Shown: positions 48,352 to 56,844, counted from the stretch's first letter. The stretch is DNA of 64,000 nucleotides from Candidatus Hydrogenedens sp. (GCA_016125095.1 WGMK01000013.1:310001-374000), one strand, 5' to 3'. Numbers and translations: made by a program. Notes: generated by a model from the letters alone, not told the origin.

Positions 48352-50180
48352 CTAGGCATCGCGAAGGCGATGATCGTGTCGCTGTTGGGTTGGAGGAGGC
48401 CGTTTTTGTGGCCGCCGCCGGCGGCGATGGCGACATATTGTTTGCCGGCGAGGGTGTAGCTGATGGGGGCGGCGTAGCCGGGGGCGGGGAGTTTGTGTTT
48501 CCAGAGCTCGCGGCCGTCGGCGGCGTCGAAGGCGCGGAGGTAGCTATCAGGCGTGGAGGCGATGAAGACGAGGCCTCCTGCGGTGACGGTGGCGCCGCCG
48601 ATGTTTTCCTGGCCGGTCTGCGGAATCCCGCATGCGGTCAGTTCTTCGTGTTCGCCGAGGGGGACTTCCCAGGCGATTTCCCCGCCCGCCAGATCGATGC
48701 ACACGAGCTTGCCCCAGGGCGGCGCGTTGGCGGGGTAGCCTTCGTCGTCGCGGAATCGGGTCCAGCCGAGCGGGGCGAAGGGTAGGGCGAATTTCTCGTT
48801 GGGCTTCATCTCGGCGATGCAGGCCACTTCGGTGGTGTTGATGTAGAGCCGCTGGCTGGCGGGGTCCACCGTGCCGCCGGACCAGTTGCCGCCGCCGTGG
48901 AAGCCGGGCATGACGATGCTGCCCTGTTCGCTGGGTGGGGTGAAGAGGCCCTCGGAGCGGTAGCGCGAAAAGCGCTCGCGCAGGGCGGCGTTGGTCTCGG
49001 GGCTGATGTTGCTCAACTCGTCGATGGTGAGGCCCTGCTTGGTGAATGCGGGCGGCTTCGTAGGCACGGGCTGCGTGGGCCAGGCGGTCTCGCCGGGCAG
49101 GGTGCTGGCGGGCATCGGCCGTTCTTCAATCGGAAACACCGGCTCGCCCGTCGCGCGGTTGAAGAGAAACACGAAGCCCTGCTTGGTGATTTGCGCGACG
49201 GCGGGGATGGCCTCGCCGTCTACCGTCAGGTCCACGAGAATCGGCTGGGCCGGCAGGTCGTAGTCCCAGATATCGTGGTGCACCAGCTGATAGTGCCAGC
49301 GGCGCTCGCCGGTCTTCGCATCCAGCGCGACGAGGCTGTTGGCGAAGAGATTCTGTCCGGGGCGCTCGCCGCCGTAGAAATCGAAGGAGGCGCAGGACAC
49401 CGGCAGATAGATCAACCCGAGCGCGGGATCGCAGCTCATGATGGACCACACGTTCGCGCCGCCGTGCCGCGTGTTCGAATCGTCTTCCCAGGTATCCGCG
49501 CCGAATTCGCCCGCCTGCGGAATCGTGTTGAAGCGCCAGCGTTCGGCGCCGGTGCGCGCGTCGAACGCGACCAGCGGCGTGGGGGTCTGGTTGAAGGTGC
49601 CGTCTTCCATGCCGTAGCCCTGCACGAGGGTGTCGCCGCAAACGACCGGCGGCGACGAGATGAACAACTGGCCAGAGCCGTCCGCCGCTATCGTGCGGAT
49701 ATCCAGCGTGCCGCCGTTGCCGAAGGTTTCGATCGGCACGCCCGTGTCCGCGCGCAGCGCGTGCAGCTTGCCCTCGCGCGTGGGCACATAGATGCGGCGG
49801 TCGTCGCCGTCTTCCCAATACGCCACGCCGCGCGTCGCGCTGGGTCCGCCGAAGAAGCCGATCTTCTCGCCCGCGTCGAATCGCCAGAGTTCCTCGCCCG
49901 TCGCCGCATCAATCGCGCAGGCATTCGAGAACGGCGTGATCGCGTACATCACCCCATGCACGACCAGCGGCGTGCACTCGAACACGTTCCGCTTCTCGTT
50001 CATATCGCCATGGTGCCAGGTCCACACCGGTTCCAGGCGCGCGACGTTGTCCCGGTTTATCTGGTCCGCCGGCACAAAGCGCCCGCCGCCCGGCGCGCGG
50101 CCATACGCGCGCCAGTCCGCGTCTTGCGCCCCCGCGGCCAGCGGTAGCAGCATCGCCCATGCGGCTATCCATCGAAGCAT
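48348..50180 (-). CDS. PQQ-dependent quinoprotein dehydrogenase
   Basis: 610 residues with a signal peptide (MLRWIAAWAMLLPLAAGAQ), so periplasmic. An eight-bladed beta-propeller is shown by repeated W-docking motifs: AIDAATGEELWRF, AFDARTGAERWRF, ALDAKTGERRWHY, CIDLAGGEIAWEV, AFDAADGRELWKH. HHDIWDYDLPAQPILVDL and PGFHGGGNWSGGTVDP match the PQQ-glucose/alcohol dehydrogenase core. No heme motif CxxCH, so electrons should go to a separate acceptor. Substrate is a sugar or alcohol, not resolved. Start ATG 50180 with GGAGGG eight bases upstream. No pqq biosynthesis genes are in view. Confidence 0.9.
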   Translation of the reverse strand: MLRWIAAWAMLLPLAAGAQDADWRAYGRAPGGGRFVPADQINRDNVARLEPVWTWHHGDMNEKRNVFECTPLVVHGVMYAITPFSNACAIDAATGEELWRFDAGEKIGFFGGPSATRGVAYWEDGDDRRIYVPTREGKLHALRADTGVPIETFGNGGTLDIRTIAADGSGQLFISSPPVVCGDTLVQGYGMEDGTFNQTPTPLVAFDARTGAERWRFNTIPQAGEFGADTWEDDSNTRHGGANVWSIMSCDPALGLIYLPVSCASFDFYGGERPGQNLFANSLVALDAKTGERRWHYQLVHHDIWDYDLPAQPILVDLTVDGEAIPAVAQITKQGFVFLFNRATGEPVFPIEERPMPASTLPGETAWPTQPVPTKPPAFTKQGLTIDELSNISPETNAALRERFSRYRSEGLFTPPSEQGSIVMPGFHGGGNWSGGTVDPASQRLYINTTEVACIAEMKPNEKFALPFAPLGWTRFRDDEGYPANAPPWGKLVCIDLAGGEIAWEVPLGEHEELTACGIPQTGQENIGGATVTAGGLVFIASTPDSYLRAFDAADGRELWKHKLPAPGYAAPISYTLAGKQYVAIAAGGGHKNGLLQPNSDTIIAFAMPR

Positions 50181-50239
50181 GGAAAGATCCCTCCTGCCAT
50201 GGTTCGCCGCAGAATAACACGCGGTTAGCGGGATGTGCA

Positions 50240-50394
50240 GCCGGGGTGTTGGGGGGATGGGGGAAGGGGGAGACCTAACGGTCGCGCGGGTGGCGGGGTC
50301 GGGAGACCCGGCCACAGCAAGGCCGGGGTGTGGGGCAGGGGGGAGACCATTCGGTCGCGCAGGTGGCGGGGTCGGGAGACCCCGCCACAGCAAG
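50240..50394. repeat. Two tandem 74-bp palindromic repeat units
   Basis: Units at about 50240-50320 and 50321-50394. Each has CCGGGGTGT, GGGGGAGACC, CGGTCGCGC, then a hairpin GGCGGGGTCGGGAGACCC-(C/G)GCC, ending CCACAGCAAG. Between the quinoprotein start and the TylF-like gene. Confidence 0.75.
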
Positions 50395-50438
50395 CGAAAG
50401 GATTGCATTGCGGGCGCTGATTCGCGGCACAATGGCGC

Positions 50439-51359
50439 ATGGCTGACGAGAAACATACGGGGCCGCTGTGGCGGTCGCTGCTGCGTCCGGTGTATCGGGC
50501 GGTGGCGGGGGCGCCCGGCGTGCGGCATCTGGTGGCGCGCGAGGCGGCGCGGCTGGGTGCGCGGGACTGGACGGCGCATCTGGTGGCGCGTTTTCTGGAG
50601 GGGGACGCCGGCGCGGCCTATGGCGTGACGCGCCGCGACCGGGAGCGGCTGCTCGAGGCGATTCAGGAGACGCTGGCAAACGTACAATCGGGCACGCCGT
50701 TCGCGGTGCATGTGTTGCTGGCGGAGGCGTTGCTGAGCGTGCCCGCGGATGCACAGGGCGATGCGGTCGAGTGCGGCGTGTGGAAGGGCGCGAGCGCCTG
50801 CACGTTGTCGCGCGTGTGCGGCATGACCGGCCGCCGGCTGAAAGTGTGCGATTCGTTCGAGGGCCTGCCCGACGATGGCGGCAAGCTGCACACCGGTCTG
50901 CACACGCAAGTTTATGGGTATTACGAGGCGGGCATGTTCGCGGGCGCGCGGGCCGAGGTGGAAGCGAACCTGCGGCAGTACGGCGAACTCGGCGCGTGCG
51001 ATTTCATCGAGGGCTATTTCAACGAATCGCTGGCGCAGCTCGATGGCGCGGTCGTGTTCGGATTCGTGGATGTCGATCTCGAATCGTCGATGCAGGAGTG
51101 CCTGCGCGCGCTCTGGCCGCGGATGGTGGAGGGGGCCTATCTTTACAGCGACGACGCGGGTGACCTCGCGGTGGTCAAAGTGTTTTTCGACGACGCCTGG
51201 TGGCGGGAGCAGCTGGCTTGCGATGCGCCGGGCTTTGTCGGGTCGGGCTGCGGGCTGCCGCTGAGTCCTATGTATTCGGCCATCGGCTACACGCGCAAGC
51301 TGACCGCGTTCCGCGCGGACGACTGGAAGCGCGTACCCTTTCTGCACTATCCCGATTGA
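50439..51359 (+). CDS. TylF/MycF-type O-methyltransferase
   Basis: 306 residues. The SAM-binding block GDAVECGVWKGASACTLSRV near residue 110 and VCDSFEGLP match the TylF family, which methylates sugar hydroxyls in macrolide and surface glycans. The metal-binding region GFVDVDLESSMQECLRALWPRM and YLYSDDAGD carries the family Asp residues. Flanked by palindromic repeats upstream and a convergent DUF6786-like gene downstream, so no biosynthetic partners help define the substrate. Start ATG 50439; ribosome site not evident. Confidence 0.85.
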   Translation: MADEKHTGPLWRSLLRPVYRAVAGAPGVRHLVAREAARLGARDWTAHLVARFLEGDAGAAYGVTRRDRERLLEAIQETLANVQSGTPFAVHVLLAEALLSVPADAQGDAVECGVWKGASACTLSRVCGMTGRRLKVCDSFEGLPDDGGKLHTGLHTQVYGYYEAGMFAGARAEVEANLRQYGELGACDFIEGYFNESLAQLDGAVVFGFVDVDLESSMQECLRALWPRMVEGAYLYSDDAGDLAVVKVFFDDAWWREQLACDAPGFVGSGCGLPLSPMYSAIGYTRKLTAFRADDWKRVPFLHYPD

Positions 51360-51366
51360 CGGGGGA

Positions 51367-52497
51367 TCAGGCGAAGGCCGCGCCGATTTCCTCCAGCGAT
51401 ACCCCGAGCGTCTCGCGTGCGAGCGCATCCAGCGCTGCGCGCGCGCCCGTGACGTGCAGCGTGCGGTGGGTGTGGGTATACGCTTCGCCCGGCGCGAGCG
51501 CCAGCGCGGGGGAGGAGGTTTCGAGTTCGTAGAACGGGCCCAGCGGCGGCTGGCCGGGTCCCGTGGGGCCGTCGTTATACGCGTTCACCACATCGCCCGC
51601 GAAGGGATGCGCCTGTTCGCCCCAGGTCGAATCCACATAGTCGGACGCGCCCTCCGGCAGCGTGTATTCCACGATCGTCAGCACGCCTGCGTCGGCATCG
51701 TAGCTGCCCAGGCGGGGCAAGGCGCGCTGCGCGCTCAGGCCTATCTTGCCGCGCTGGAGGCCGTCGCCGCGGAAGTAAACCGCCCGCTCGCCCGTACGCA
51801 ACCGGTCCGGCGGCACCGCGCCGAAATAGGCGTCGTTCACAACCGGACCGCGCTCGTCTTCCGGGCCGGGACGATACGGCGCCACGATGGTCGTCGCGGT
51901 CGAGGGCTGAAACATGCCCAGCATCCAGATGGAAAGCAGGCCGGTTTCCTTGCGCCAGAGATTCGCGCCGGTGTTCGACAGCGTGTTCGCGCTTTCGTAG
52001 GCGACGCAGTCCAAGGAGTCCGGCACGGCGAAGCCGAGTTGCCGGCGTTTCAACACGCGCACGATCCGGTCGATACCGAATTCGAAGCGGGTGCCGGCAT
52101 GATTGACCAAGGCGGCCTCGCGCTCGAAGCAGGCCTCGCATCCGGTGCTGGATGTAAGGACAAACGGCTCCGTGTCCAGCAGCGGCGGCGTTTGCCAGTG
52201 CTCGAATTCGAAGGGCGCGCCCGGCGCGAAATACAGCGCGAAGGGGCCGCCCTCCGGTCCCAGCCAGAACCGGTCTTCGCCGCCATAGGGATTGAACTGC
52301 GGACGCGTTTCGCCCGACGCGATGAGCGCCCGGTTGATCCAGCCGAAGCTGCGGCCCTCGCTGCCGCAGGTGCTGGTCATCACCCGCCCCTGATAGCCCG
52401 GCGCCACGGCCACCCGCCCGAGCGAATCGTCGCCCAGCACGAGGGTGTCGCCGTGGCGCTGCAGAAAGTCCACGTCGTTGTCGAAGTTGGTATCCAT
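51367..52497 (-). CDS. DUF6786-like protein, mutarotase-like fold
   Basis: 376 residues. Conserved-looking blocks are APGYQGRVMTSTC, GRSFGWINRALI, FNPYGGEDRFWLGPEGGPFALYF and LSIWMLGMFQPSTATTIVAPY. They match what I recall of the DUF6786 family, whose fold is related to aldose epimerases. No signal peptide, so cytoplasmic. It probably handles a sugar or glycan but no activity can be read. Start ATG 52497, with GGGAG 12 bases upstream. Monocistronic between convergent TylF-like gene and HigA. Confidence 0.65.
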   Translation of the reverse strand: MDTNFDNDVDFLQRHGDTLVLGDDSLGRVAVAPGYQGRVMTSTCGSEGRSFGWINRALIASGETRPQFNPYGGEDRFWLGPEGGPFALYFAPGAPFEFEHWQTPPLLDTEPFVLTSSTGCEACFEREAALVNHAGTRFEFGIDRIVRVLKRRQLGFAVPDSLDCVAYESANTLSNTGANLWRKETGLLSIWMLGMFQPSTATTIVAPYRPGPEDERGPVVNDAYFGAVPPDRLRTGERAVYFRGDGLQRGKIGLSAQRALPRLGSYDADAGVLTIVEYTLPEGASDYVDSTWGEQAHPFAGDVVNAYNDGPTGPGQPPLGPFYELETSSPALALAPGEAYTHTHRTLHVTGARAALDALARETLGVSLEEIGAAFA

Positions 52498-52544
52498 CGC
52501 TACAAGGCTCTCCCGGTTGAAGGACGGATTGTAGCGCGGACGGG

Positions 52545-52925
52545 TTAGCTTTCGTGAAGCGCAGGACGGGGCGCTGCCTGGAGCAGCACTTCAGCGGGAA
52601 TGCCCAGGCCCGCGTGCAGCCTGCGAATCATGGCCAGACTGAGCGGACGCTTGCGGTTCAGCACTTCCGAAACCTTGCTCTTGCTGCCGAGGTAGGCCTC
52701 GAGGTCCCGCGGCCGCAGTCCTTGTTGATCCATGCGGAATCGAATCGCCTCGATGGGTTCGGGCAGGCCAACCGGGTGATGACGGGACTCATAGTCCTCA
52801 ATCAGGAACGACCACAGATCGAGCGCGTCGGCTTCCGGTGTGCCAGCACGCGCCGACATGAGCGCGGCCGCTTGTTCCAGCGCCGCCTCGTACTCGGTTT
52901 CATTCTTCAGGATCTTGGGTTCCAT
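52545..52925 (-). CDS. higA: HigA-like antitoxin
   Basis: 126 residues. The N-terminal half binds toxin (EYEAALEQAAALMSARAGTPEADALDL, the usual HigA start) and the C-terminal half is an XRE-type HTH (LRPRDLEAYLGSKSKVSEVL, NRKRPLSLAMIRRLHAGLGI). It neutralises HigB and represses its own operon. Start ATG 52925 with GAGG eight bases upstream, overlapping the higB stop by 19 bases. Confidence 0.9.
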   Translation of the reverse strand: MEPKILKNETEYEAALEQAAALMSARAGTPEADALDLWSFLIEDYESRHHPVGLPEPIEAIRFRMDQQGLRPRDLEAYLGSKSKVSEVLNRKRPLSLAMIRRLHAGLGIPAEVLLQAAPRPALHES

Positions 52926-53218
52926 TCCACCGTCCTCGCATCAATCTGGTCGTACGCGGCATGTGTACCGATGAACTTGATGAAGACCACGCCAACGCTG
53001 TAGTTCACACTCACGATCAACCGGTACTTGTTGCCGCCGATATTGAACACCACGCGTTCACTATTCAGGACGCTTGCGCTGCGATACCTCGTCTTGATGT
53101 CCGAAGGTGCAGTCCAAGCCGCAGCGCGCGCTTCTGCGCACCACGCCTTCAGCGGCTGCTCGGATTCCGGATACTGCATCCAGAATTCCCGCAGGGTTCT
53201 TACCGCGATTATCCGCAC
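52907..53218 (-). CDS. higB: HigB-like mRNA interferase toxin
   Basis: 103 residues, RelE-superfamily HigB. RIIAVRTLREFWMQYPESEQ, YRSASVLNSERVVFNIGGNKYRLIV and FIKFIGTHAAYDQID are the family blocks; the C-terminal His/Tyr of GTHAAYD fits the catalytic region. It cuts mRNA at the ribosome. Start chosen at GTG 53218 (AGGA ten bases upstream), since TTG 53239 lies within the -10. Toxin precedes antitoxin, as in higBA operons. Confidence 0.9.
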   Translation of the reverse strand: MRIIAVRTLREFWMQYPESEQPLKAWCAEARAAAWTAPSDIKTRYRSASVLNSERVVFNIGGNKYRLIVSVNYSVGVVFIKFIGTHAAYDQIDARTVEWNPRS

Positions 53219-53238
53219 CGACAAATCATCCTGATGCA

Positions 53239-53268
53239 ATCATACCATAAAGTTCCCGAATTGGGAAC
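53239..53268 (-). promoter_or_regulatory. higBA promoter with palindromic operator
   Basis: Minus strand: TTCCCA (53262-53267), 17-base spacer, TATGAT (53239-53244). The -35 overlaps an inverted repeat GTTCCC-N5-GGGAAC (53252-53268), a probable HigA autorepression site. Confidence 0.6.
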
Positions 53269-53301
53269 CACGAGTGACTGCAATTTTTTGGTCTATTAAA
53301 A

Positions 53302-53360
53302 TGAACACGTTCAAAAAATTTGAACCAAGCAATCGTGCTTGCTTAAAATGAATGTGTTCA
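53302..53360. promoter_or_regulatory. Two operator-like palindromes before the TetR gene
   Basis: TGAACACGTTCA (53302-53313) and TGAATGTGTTCA (53349-53360), each inside the longer direct repeat TTAAAATGAA..GTTCAAAAA, 47 bases apart. Size and position fit TetR-family autoregulation. Confidence 0.6.
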
Positions 53361-53377
53361 AAAAGTTGGGAGGCGAC

Positions 53378-54082
53378 ATGGAAAGCAACACCACCATCAG
53401 CAAGCGGGACCGGACGCGGGAACTGATTTTGGATCGGGCGCTGGCGCTGTTTCAGAAGAAGGGCTACGAGGGCACGACGATGCGGATGATTGCCGATACC
53501 TGCGGGTTGTCGCTGGGGGCGGCCTATTACCACTTCCAGAACAAGGACGCGTTGGTTCTGGCGTTCTACGAACGGGGGGCAGACGAGGCGCGTGATGCCG
53601 CGGCGCGCGCCTATGCCGAGACGCGCGATTTCAAGGCGCGGCTCCGGGCTGTGCTCGAGGCGAGGCTGGTACAACTCGCGCCCTATCGGAATCTGGTGGG
53701 CGTGCTGGCGCGGCAGGCGGTCGACCTGGGCAATCCGTTGTCGCCCTTCGGCGCGGCCACCCGGGGCATCCGAGAAGAGGCGATAGACCTCATGGATGCC
53801 GCCGTGCAGGGCAGCAACCTGAAACCGGCGTCGGCGCTGCGGCCGCACCTGGGCAAACTGCTTTGGATGCTGCAGCTCGGCATCGTCCTGTATTGGGCTA
53901 ACGACCGCTCGGCCGGTCAGGTCCGCACGCGCGATCTCATCGAACGTTCGCTCGCGGTGGTGGTACCGCTGCTCAAGTCCTCGTCGATGCCGTTCATGGG
54001 CGGCATCGTGAAAGCGGGCGTGCAGGTCATCGGGGTGGCCGAGGCGTGCCTCGAACCCCAGCAAAAGGAGATCCCGTCATGA
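53378..54082 (+). CDS. TetR-family transcriptional regulator
   Basis: 234 residues. The N-terminal HTH is clear: RELILDRALALFQKKGYEGT, TMRMIADTCGLSLGAAYYHFQNKDAL. The C-terminal ligand domain is not recognisable by eye. It overlaps the following epimerase-like gene (ATGA) and probably controls it and itself through the palindromes at 53302-53360. Start ATG 53378 with GGGAGG upstream; an upstream ATG at 53348 falls inside the operator. Confidence 0.9.
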   Translation: MESNTTISKRDRTRELILDRALALFQKKGYEGTTMRMIADTCGLSLGAAYYHFQNKDALVLAFYERGADEARDAAARAYAETRDFKARLRAVLEARLVQLAPYRNLVGVLARQAVDLGNPLSPFGAATRGIREEAIDLMDAAVQGSNLKPASALRPHLGKLLWMLQLGIVLYWANDRSAGQVRTRDLIERSLAVVVPLLKSSSMPFMGGIVKAGVQVIGVAEACLEPQQKEIPS

Positions 54083-55020
54083 ATGCATCCGGATATCATT
54101 GCGTTACGGGGGCCTATGGATACTCCGGCCGCTACATCGCCGAGAAGCTGCTGGCACGCGGGCACCGGGTCATCACGCTCACCAATTCGCCCGCGCGTCC
54201 GAACGCCTTCGCGGGGGACGTAGCGGCATACCCCTTGCGCTTCGACGATGTAAACGCCTTGGCCGAATCGCTGCGGGACGTCGAGGTGCTGTACAACACC
54301 TATTGGGTACGGTTTAACCATGCGCTGTTCCAGCACGCCGACGCGGTGAACAACACCCTGGCCCTGTTCGACGCTGCGAAGCGCGCGGGCGTGCGGCGAG
54401 TCGTGCATGTAAGCATCACGAATCCCACCGAAGAATCTCCGCTCGAATATTTCCACGGCAAGGCGCGGCTCGAGCGGGCACTGCGCGAATCCGGCATCGC
54501 CCACACCATCCTCCGGCCCGCCGTGCTCTTCGGCGGCGACGATATCCTCATCAACAACATCGCGTGGGCGCTCCGGCGGCTGCCCGTGTTCGGAGTTTTC
54601 GGGCGCGGAGACTACCGCATCCAGCCCATCCATGTTGATGACTTCGCGCAGCTGGCAGTGGAGGGCGGGGAGGACTCCGGCAATCGCATCGTCGAGGCCA
54701 TCGGCCCCGAGACCTACACCTACCGCGCGCTGGTGGAGACCATTGCCGACAGCATCGGAGTCTCTCGGCCGATAGTCTCTGTGCCGCCCTGGCTGGGGCT
54801 GGCCACGGGGCAGATCATCAGCCGATGGCAGAACGACGTGTTCATCACCCGCGAGGAAATTCGGGGATTGATGGACGATCTGCTCTACGTCGATGCGCCC
54901 CCGGCGGGCACGACGCGCCTCAGCGATTGGGCGCGCGAGCACGGCGATACCCTCGGACGCCGCTACGCCAGCGAACTCGCCCGCCGCCGCAACCGCAGCG
55001 CCGCCTACGCCGAAGCCTGA
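54079..55020 (+). CDS. NAD(P)-binding epimerase/NmrA-like protein
   Basis: 313 residues, atypical extended SDR. Rossmann loop TGAYGYSGRYIAEKLLARGH at the N-terminus. HVSITNPTEESPLEYFHGKARLERAL replaces the usual Y-x3-K with YFHGKA, as in complex-I-NDUFA9-like and NmrA-like members, so catalytic reduction is doubtful. ILRPAVLFGGDDILINNIAW and PIHVDDFAQL follow. Start ATG 54079 with AAGGAG eight bases upstream, overlapping the TetR stop. It is probably induced with its regulator in response to an unknown ligand. Confidence 0.85.
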   Translation: MNASGYHCVTGAYGYSGRYIAEKLLARGHRVITLTNSPARPNAFAGDVAAYPLRFDDVNALAESLRDVEVLYNTYWVRFNHALFQHADAVNNTLALFDAAKRAGVRRVVHVSITNPTEESPLEYFHGKARLERALRESGIAHTILRPAVLFGGDDILINNIAWALRRLPVFGVFGRGDYRIQPIHVDDFAQLAVEGGEDSGNRIVEAIGPETYTYRALVETIADSIGVSRPIVSVPPWLGLATGQIISRWQNDVFITREEIRGLMDDLLYVDAPPAGTTRLSDWAREHGDTLGRRYASELARRRNRSAAYAEA

Positions 55021-55066
55021 CCCCGGCTAGCGCCCGCAGGCCGCTTTCCGCTACAATCCCGAGCGC

Positions 55067-55105
55067 CGGAGGAGTAGCATAATTGGTAATGCAGTAGTCT
55101 TGAAA
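55067..55105 (+). pseudogene. Truncated tRNA-Ser 5' half (attachment-site copy)
   Basis: 39 bases identical to 59594-59632: the acceptor 5' strand, D arm and anticodon stem and loop of tRNA-Ser(TGA). Identity ends after TTGAAA, in the anticodon loop. A TACAAT box at 55052-55057 suggests that the original host tRNA promoter is still here. A GGCCGATTTCGGCC palindrome and TTTT follow at once. Confidence 0.85.
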
Positions 55106-55452
55106 GAAGGGCCGATTTCGGCCACTTTTGGGATGTGCGTTGCCGAGGGTGCAGAGCGTTCGTGGCGTCCTGCCCCCGTTCCCGGTCGCACGACTTGGGG
55201 TTTTGACCCTTCGCTCGGACGCCTCATTCCCGCTGCTTCGCTACCCCCGCTCCCAGAGTCGCAGCCGGGAACGCCGTCGCCTCTTCGCTCCCCGATTCGG
55301 ATGACATTCCGCTCGTGGACCGCGTTTGGACCGCTGGAGTCTGAGGGTGATGTTGCGCGTGCATCACAACATGGCGCTGTGCAACGGTTTGCGATTCGCA
55401 GTGCGCTTGCGTCCGGTGGTCAACTAGAATGTGAGTCTGCGGGCGCGATTCG
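55106..55452. other. Region between truncated tRNA and radical SAM gene
   Basis: 347 bases. A short hairpin (GGCCGA/TCGGCC at about 55110-55123) with TTTT lies at its left end and could end transcription from the truncated tRNA. No coding sequence with a ribosome site, no repeat and no RNA family recognised in the rest. Confidence 0.45.
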
Positions 55453-56577
55453 TTAAGATGATAGGGTGACTTGAGCCTCCGATGTAGAGAGAATTTTTTC
55501 CGCCATCAGGGTTTGAATTGTCTGATCATTGAGTTGACAGGTGGTGTGCTGAGCAACGTCGAACGATTCGAACTCGTAATACTTGTGAGCAGGATTTCCT
55601 CCCTGGCAACCAGCAAAAAACTGGCACTCTTCGCGGCAGCGCTCCACCCCCCGATGAACCTCGTCTTGATAATGTCTAAAAGCCGGTGTTGCACGACATT
55701 TCCAAACATCGTCGGAGCTTAAGTTGAACTTCAGGTGGCTCAGCGGGCCGTGAATTGCACTCATGAGCTCTGGATTACCCCAATAGAATGAGCCGTCAGC
55801 GGACACGTTTAAAATGTCAAGGCATCCGAGATTATCATCGTTTACAGCCGGACGGCTGCCCCCGAAAACGCGACGTGTAGCTTGATCGAAATCTCGGATG
55901 TATGAATCAGGGTACTCAGCCCACAAGTCAAGCAACCGGCTGATGAACGCTGGTAGTCGGGTAGGTGGATGGTCTTGCGATGATAGGGTGGAATGCTCGT
56001 GCTCACCAATTGCCGACTCGATAAGATAGGTCCAAGTTATTCTTCGATCGTAAAAGAAATGAAAGAGATCGTCCGGAGACTGGTCAAGAGTAGCAGAGGT
56101 GATTACACAGATTGCGCCACCCCGAATCTTATACTCGGTCAAAAGGTCGATCGCACGTTCGACCTTTTCGAACGTTGGTCTTCCCGCTTTGGTACGTCGC
56201 TGGTGATCATGAATTTGAGCCGGGCCGTCTACGCTGACCCCAACTTTGAAATCGTTCTCAGCAAAAAACTCGCACCATGCTTCATCAATTAGCGTACCGT
56301 TCGTTTGAATGACAAACTGTGGTTGAACATCCAGGCGATTTCTTTTGCGGCACAAGTCAACAGTGTCTCGGAAATGTTGCAAGCCCATGACCAAAGGCTC
56401 ACCCGTCAACCACAACATGTCCATACCCGTCAGGGCCGAGCCACCATACACCTGCGAGAGGGTGGTATCGAGTGTTTCCAAGGATATTTTGGAAGTGTTG
56501 CTCCTGTCAGGTGCCCAGCAGTAGGTGCAGTCAAGGTTACAAAACGGCGTAGGGTGAATGACGGTAAATATTCTCAT
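55453..56577 (-). CDS. Radical SAM/SPASM peptide maturase, GrrM-like
   Basis: 374 residues. C13-x3-C17-x2-C20 (FCNLDCTYC) binds the radical SAM 4Fe-4S cluster. HPTPFCNLDCTYCWAPDRSN, LWLTGEPLVMG, IQTNGTLIDEAWCEFF and VGVSVDGPAQIHDHQRRTKAG match the GrrM/XyeB-type family that cross-links side chains in ribosomal peptides. The C-terminus has a SPASM-like Cys set (GCLDILN, KCRATPAF, ERCREECQFFAGCQGGNPAH, HTTCQ) for extra clusters. Start ATG 56577 with GGAGG six bases upstream, 24 bases after an 80-residue ORF that is its likely substrate. No transporter or protease is adjacent. Confidence 0.9.
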   Translation of the reverse strand: MRIFTVIHPTPFCNLDCTYCWAPDRSNTSKISLETLDTTLSQVYGGSALTGMDMLWLTGEPLVMGLQHFRDTVDLCRKRNRLDVQPQFVIQTNGTLIDEAWCEFFAENDFKVGVSVDGPAQIHDHQRRTKAGRPTFEKVERAIDLLTEYKIRGGAICVITSATLDQSPDDLFHFFYDRRITWTYLIESAIGEHEHSTLSSQDHPPTRLPAFISRLLDLWAEYPDSYIRDFDQATRRVFGGSRPAVNDDNLGCLDILNVSADGSFYWGNPELMSAIHGPLSHLKFNLSSDDVWKCRATPAFRHYQDEVHRGVERCREECQFFAGCQGGNPAHKYYEFESFDVAQHTTCQLNDQTIQTLMAEKILSTSEAQVTLSS

Positions 56578-56601
56578 CCATTACCTCCGGCGACGCAGCC
56601 A

Positions 56602-56844
56602 TCAAGCCTTGCGGCAATCGACCCGATGAAGCCCCTTCAATTCTCCCCACGGTAGATGATCAGGTGCCTTGTCACCATTTGCGTGCCAGATATTGAATTC
56701 CTCACAACCGGTTGCCACCGAGCTCGCGGCAAGAACCTTCGCTGAAAAAGAATTGCATGGCAACTGGTCGGAGACCCGCCTAATTGCTTCGTCAATCCGA
56801 TCCCCGGAGGCAACATCGGTGCGCGTCGACTGATTCCTTATCAT
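56602..56844 (-). CDS. Candidate RiPP precursor peptide
   Basis: 80 residues, in the position of a substrate for the radical SAM maturase (same strand, 24-base gap). It has a good ribosome site (AAAGGA, seven bases before ATG 56844). The N-terminal 45 residues are helical and charged, as a leader would be (GDRIDEAIRRVSDQLP). The C-terminal part holds two Trp and several His and Phe in a Gly/Asn/Asp context (GCEEFNIWHANGDKAPDHLP, then WGELKGLHRVDC). Aromatic-x-Asn/Asp patterns such as HAN are the sort used for cyclophane cross-links. No sequence family is recognised; the role is inferred from context. Confidence 0.5.
   Translation of the reverse strand: MIRNQSTRTDVASGDRIDEAIRRVSDQLPCNSFSAKVLAASSVATGCEEFNIWHANGDKAPDHLPWGELKGLHRVDCRKA

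Noticed and set aside
50181..51428. N-terminal extension of the quinoprotein frame upstream of 50180
   Set aside because: The extension is Pro/Arg/His-rich, covers palindromic repeats and the TylF gene antisense, and would hide the signal peptide.
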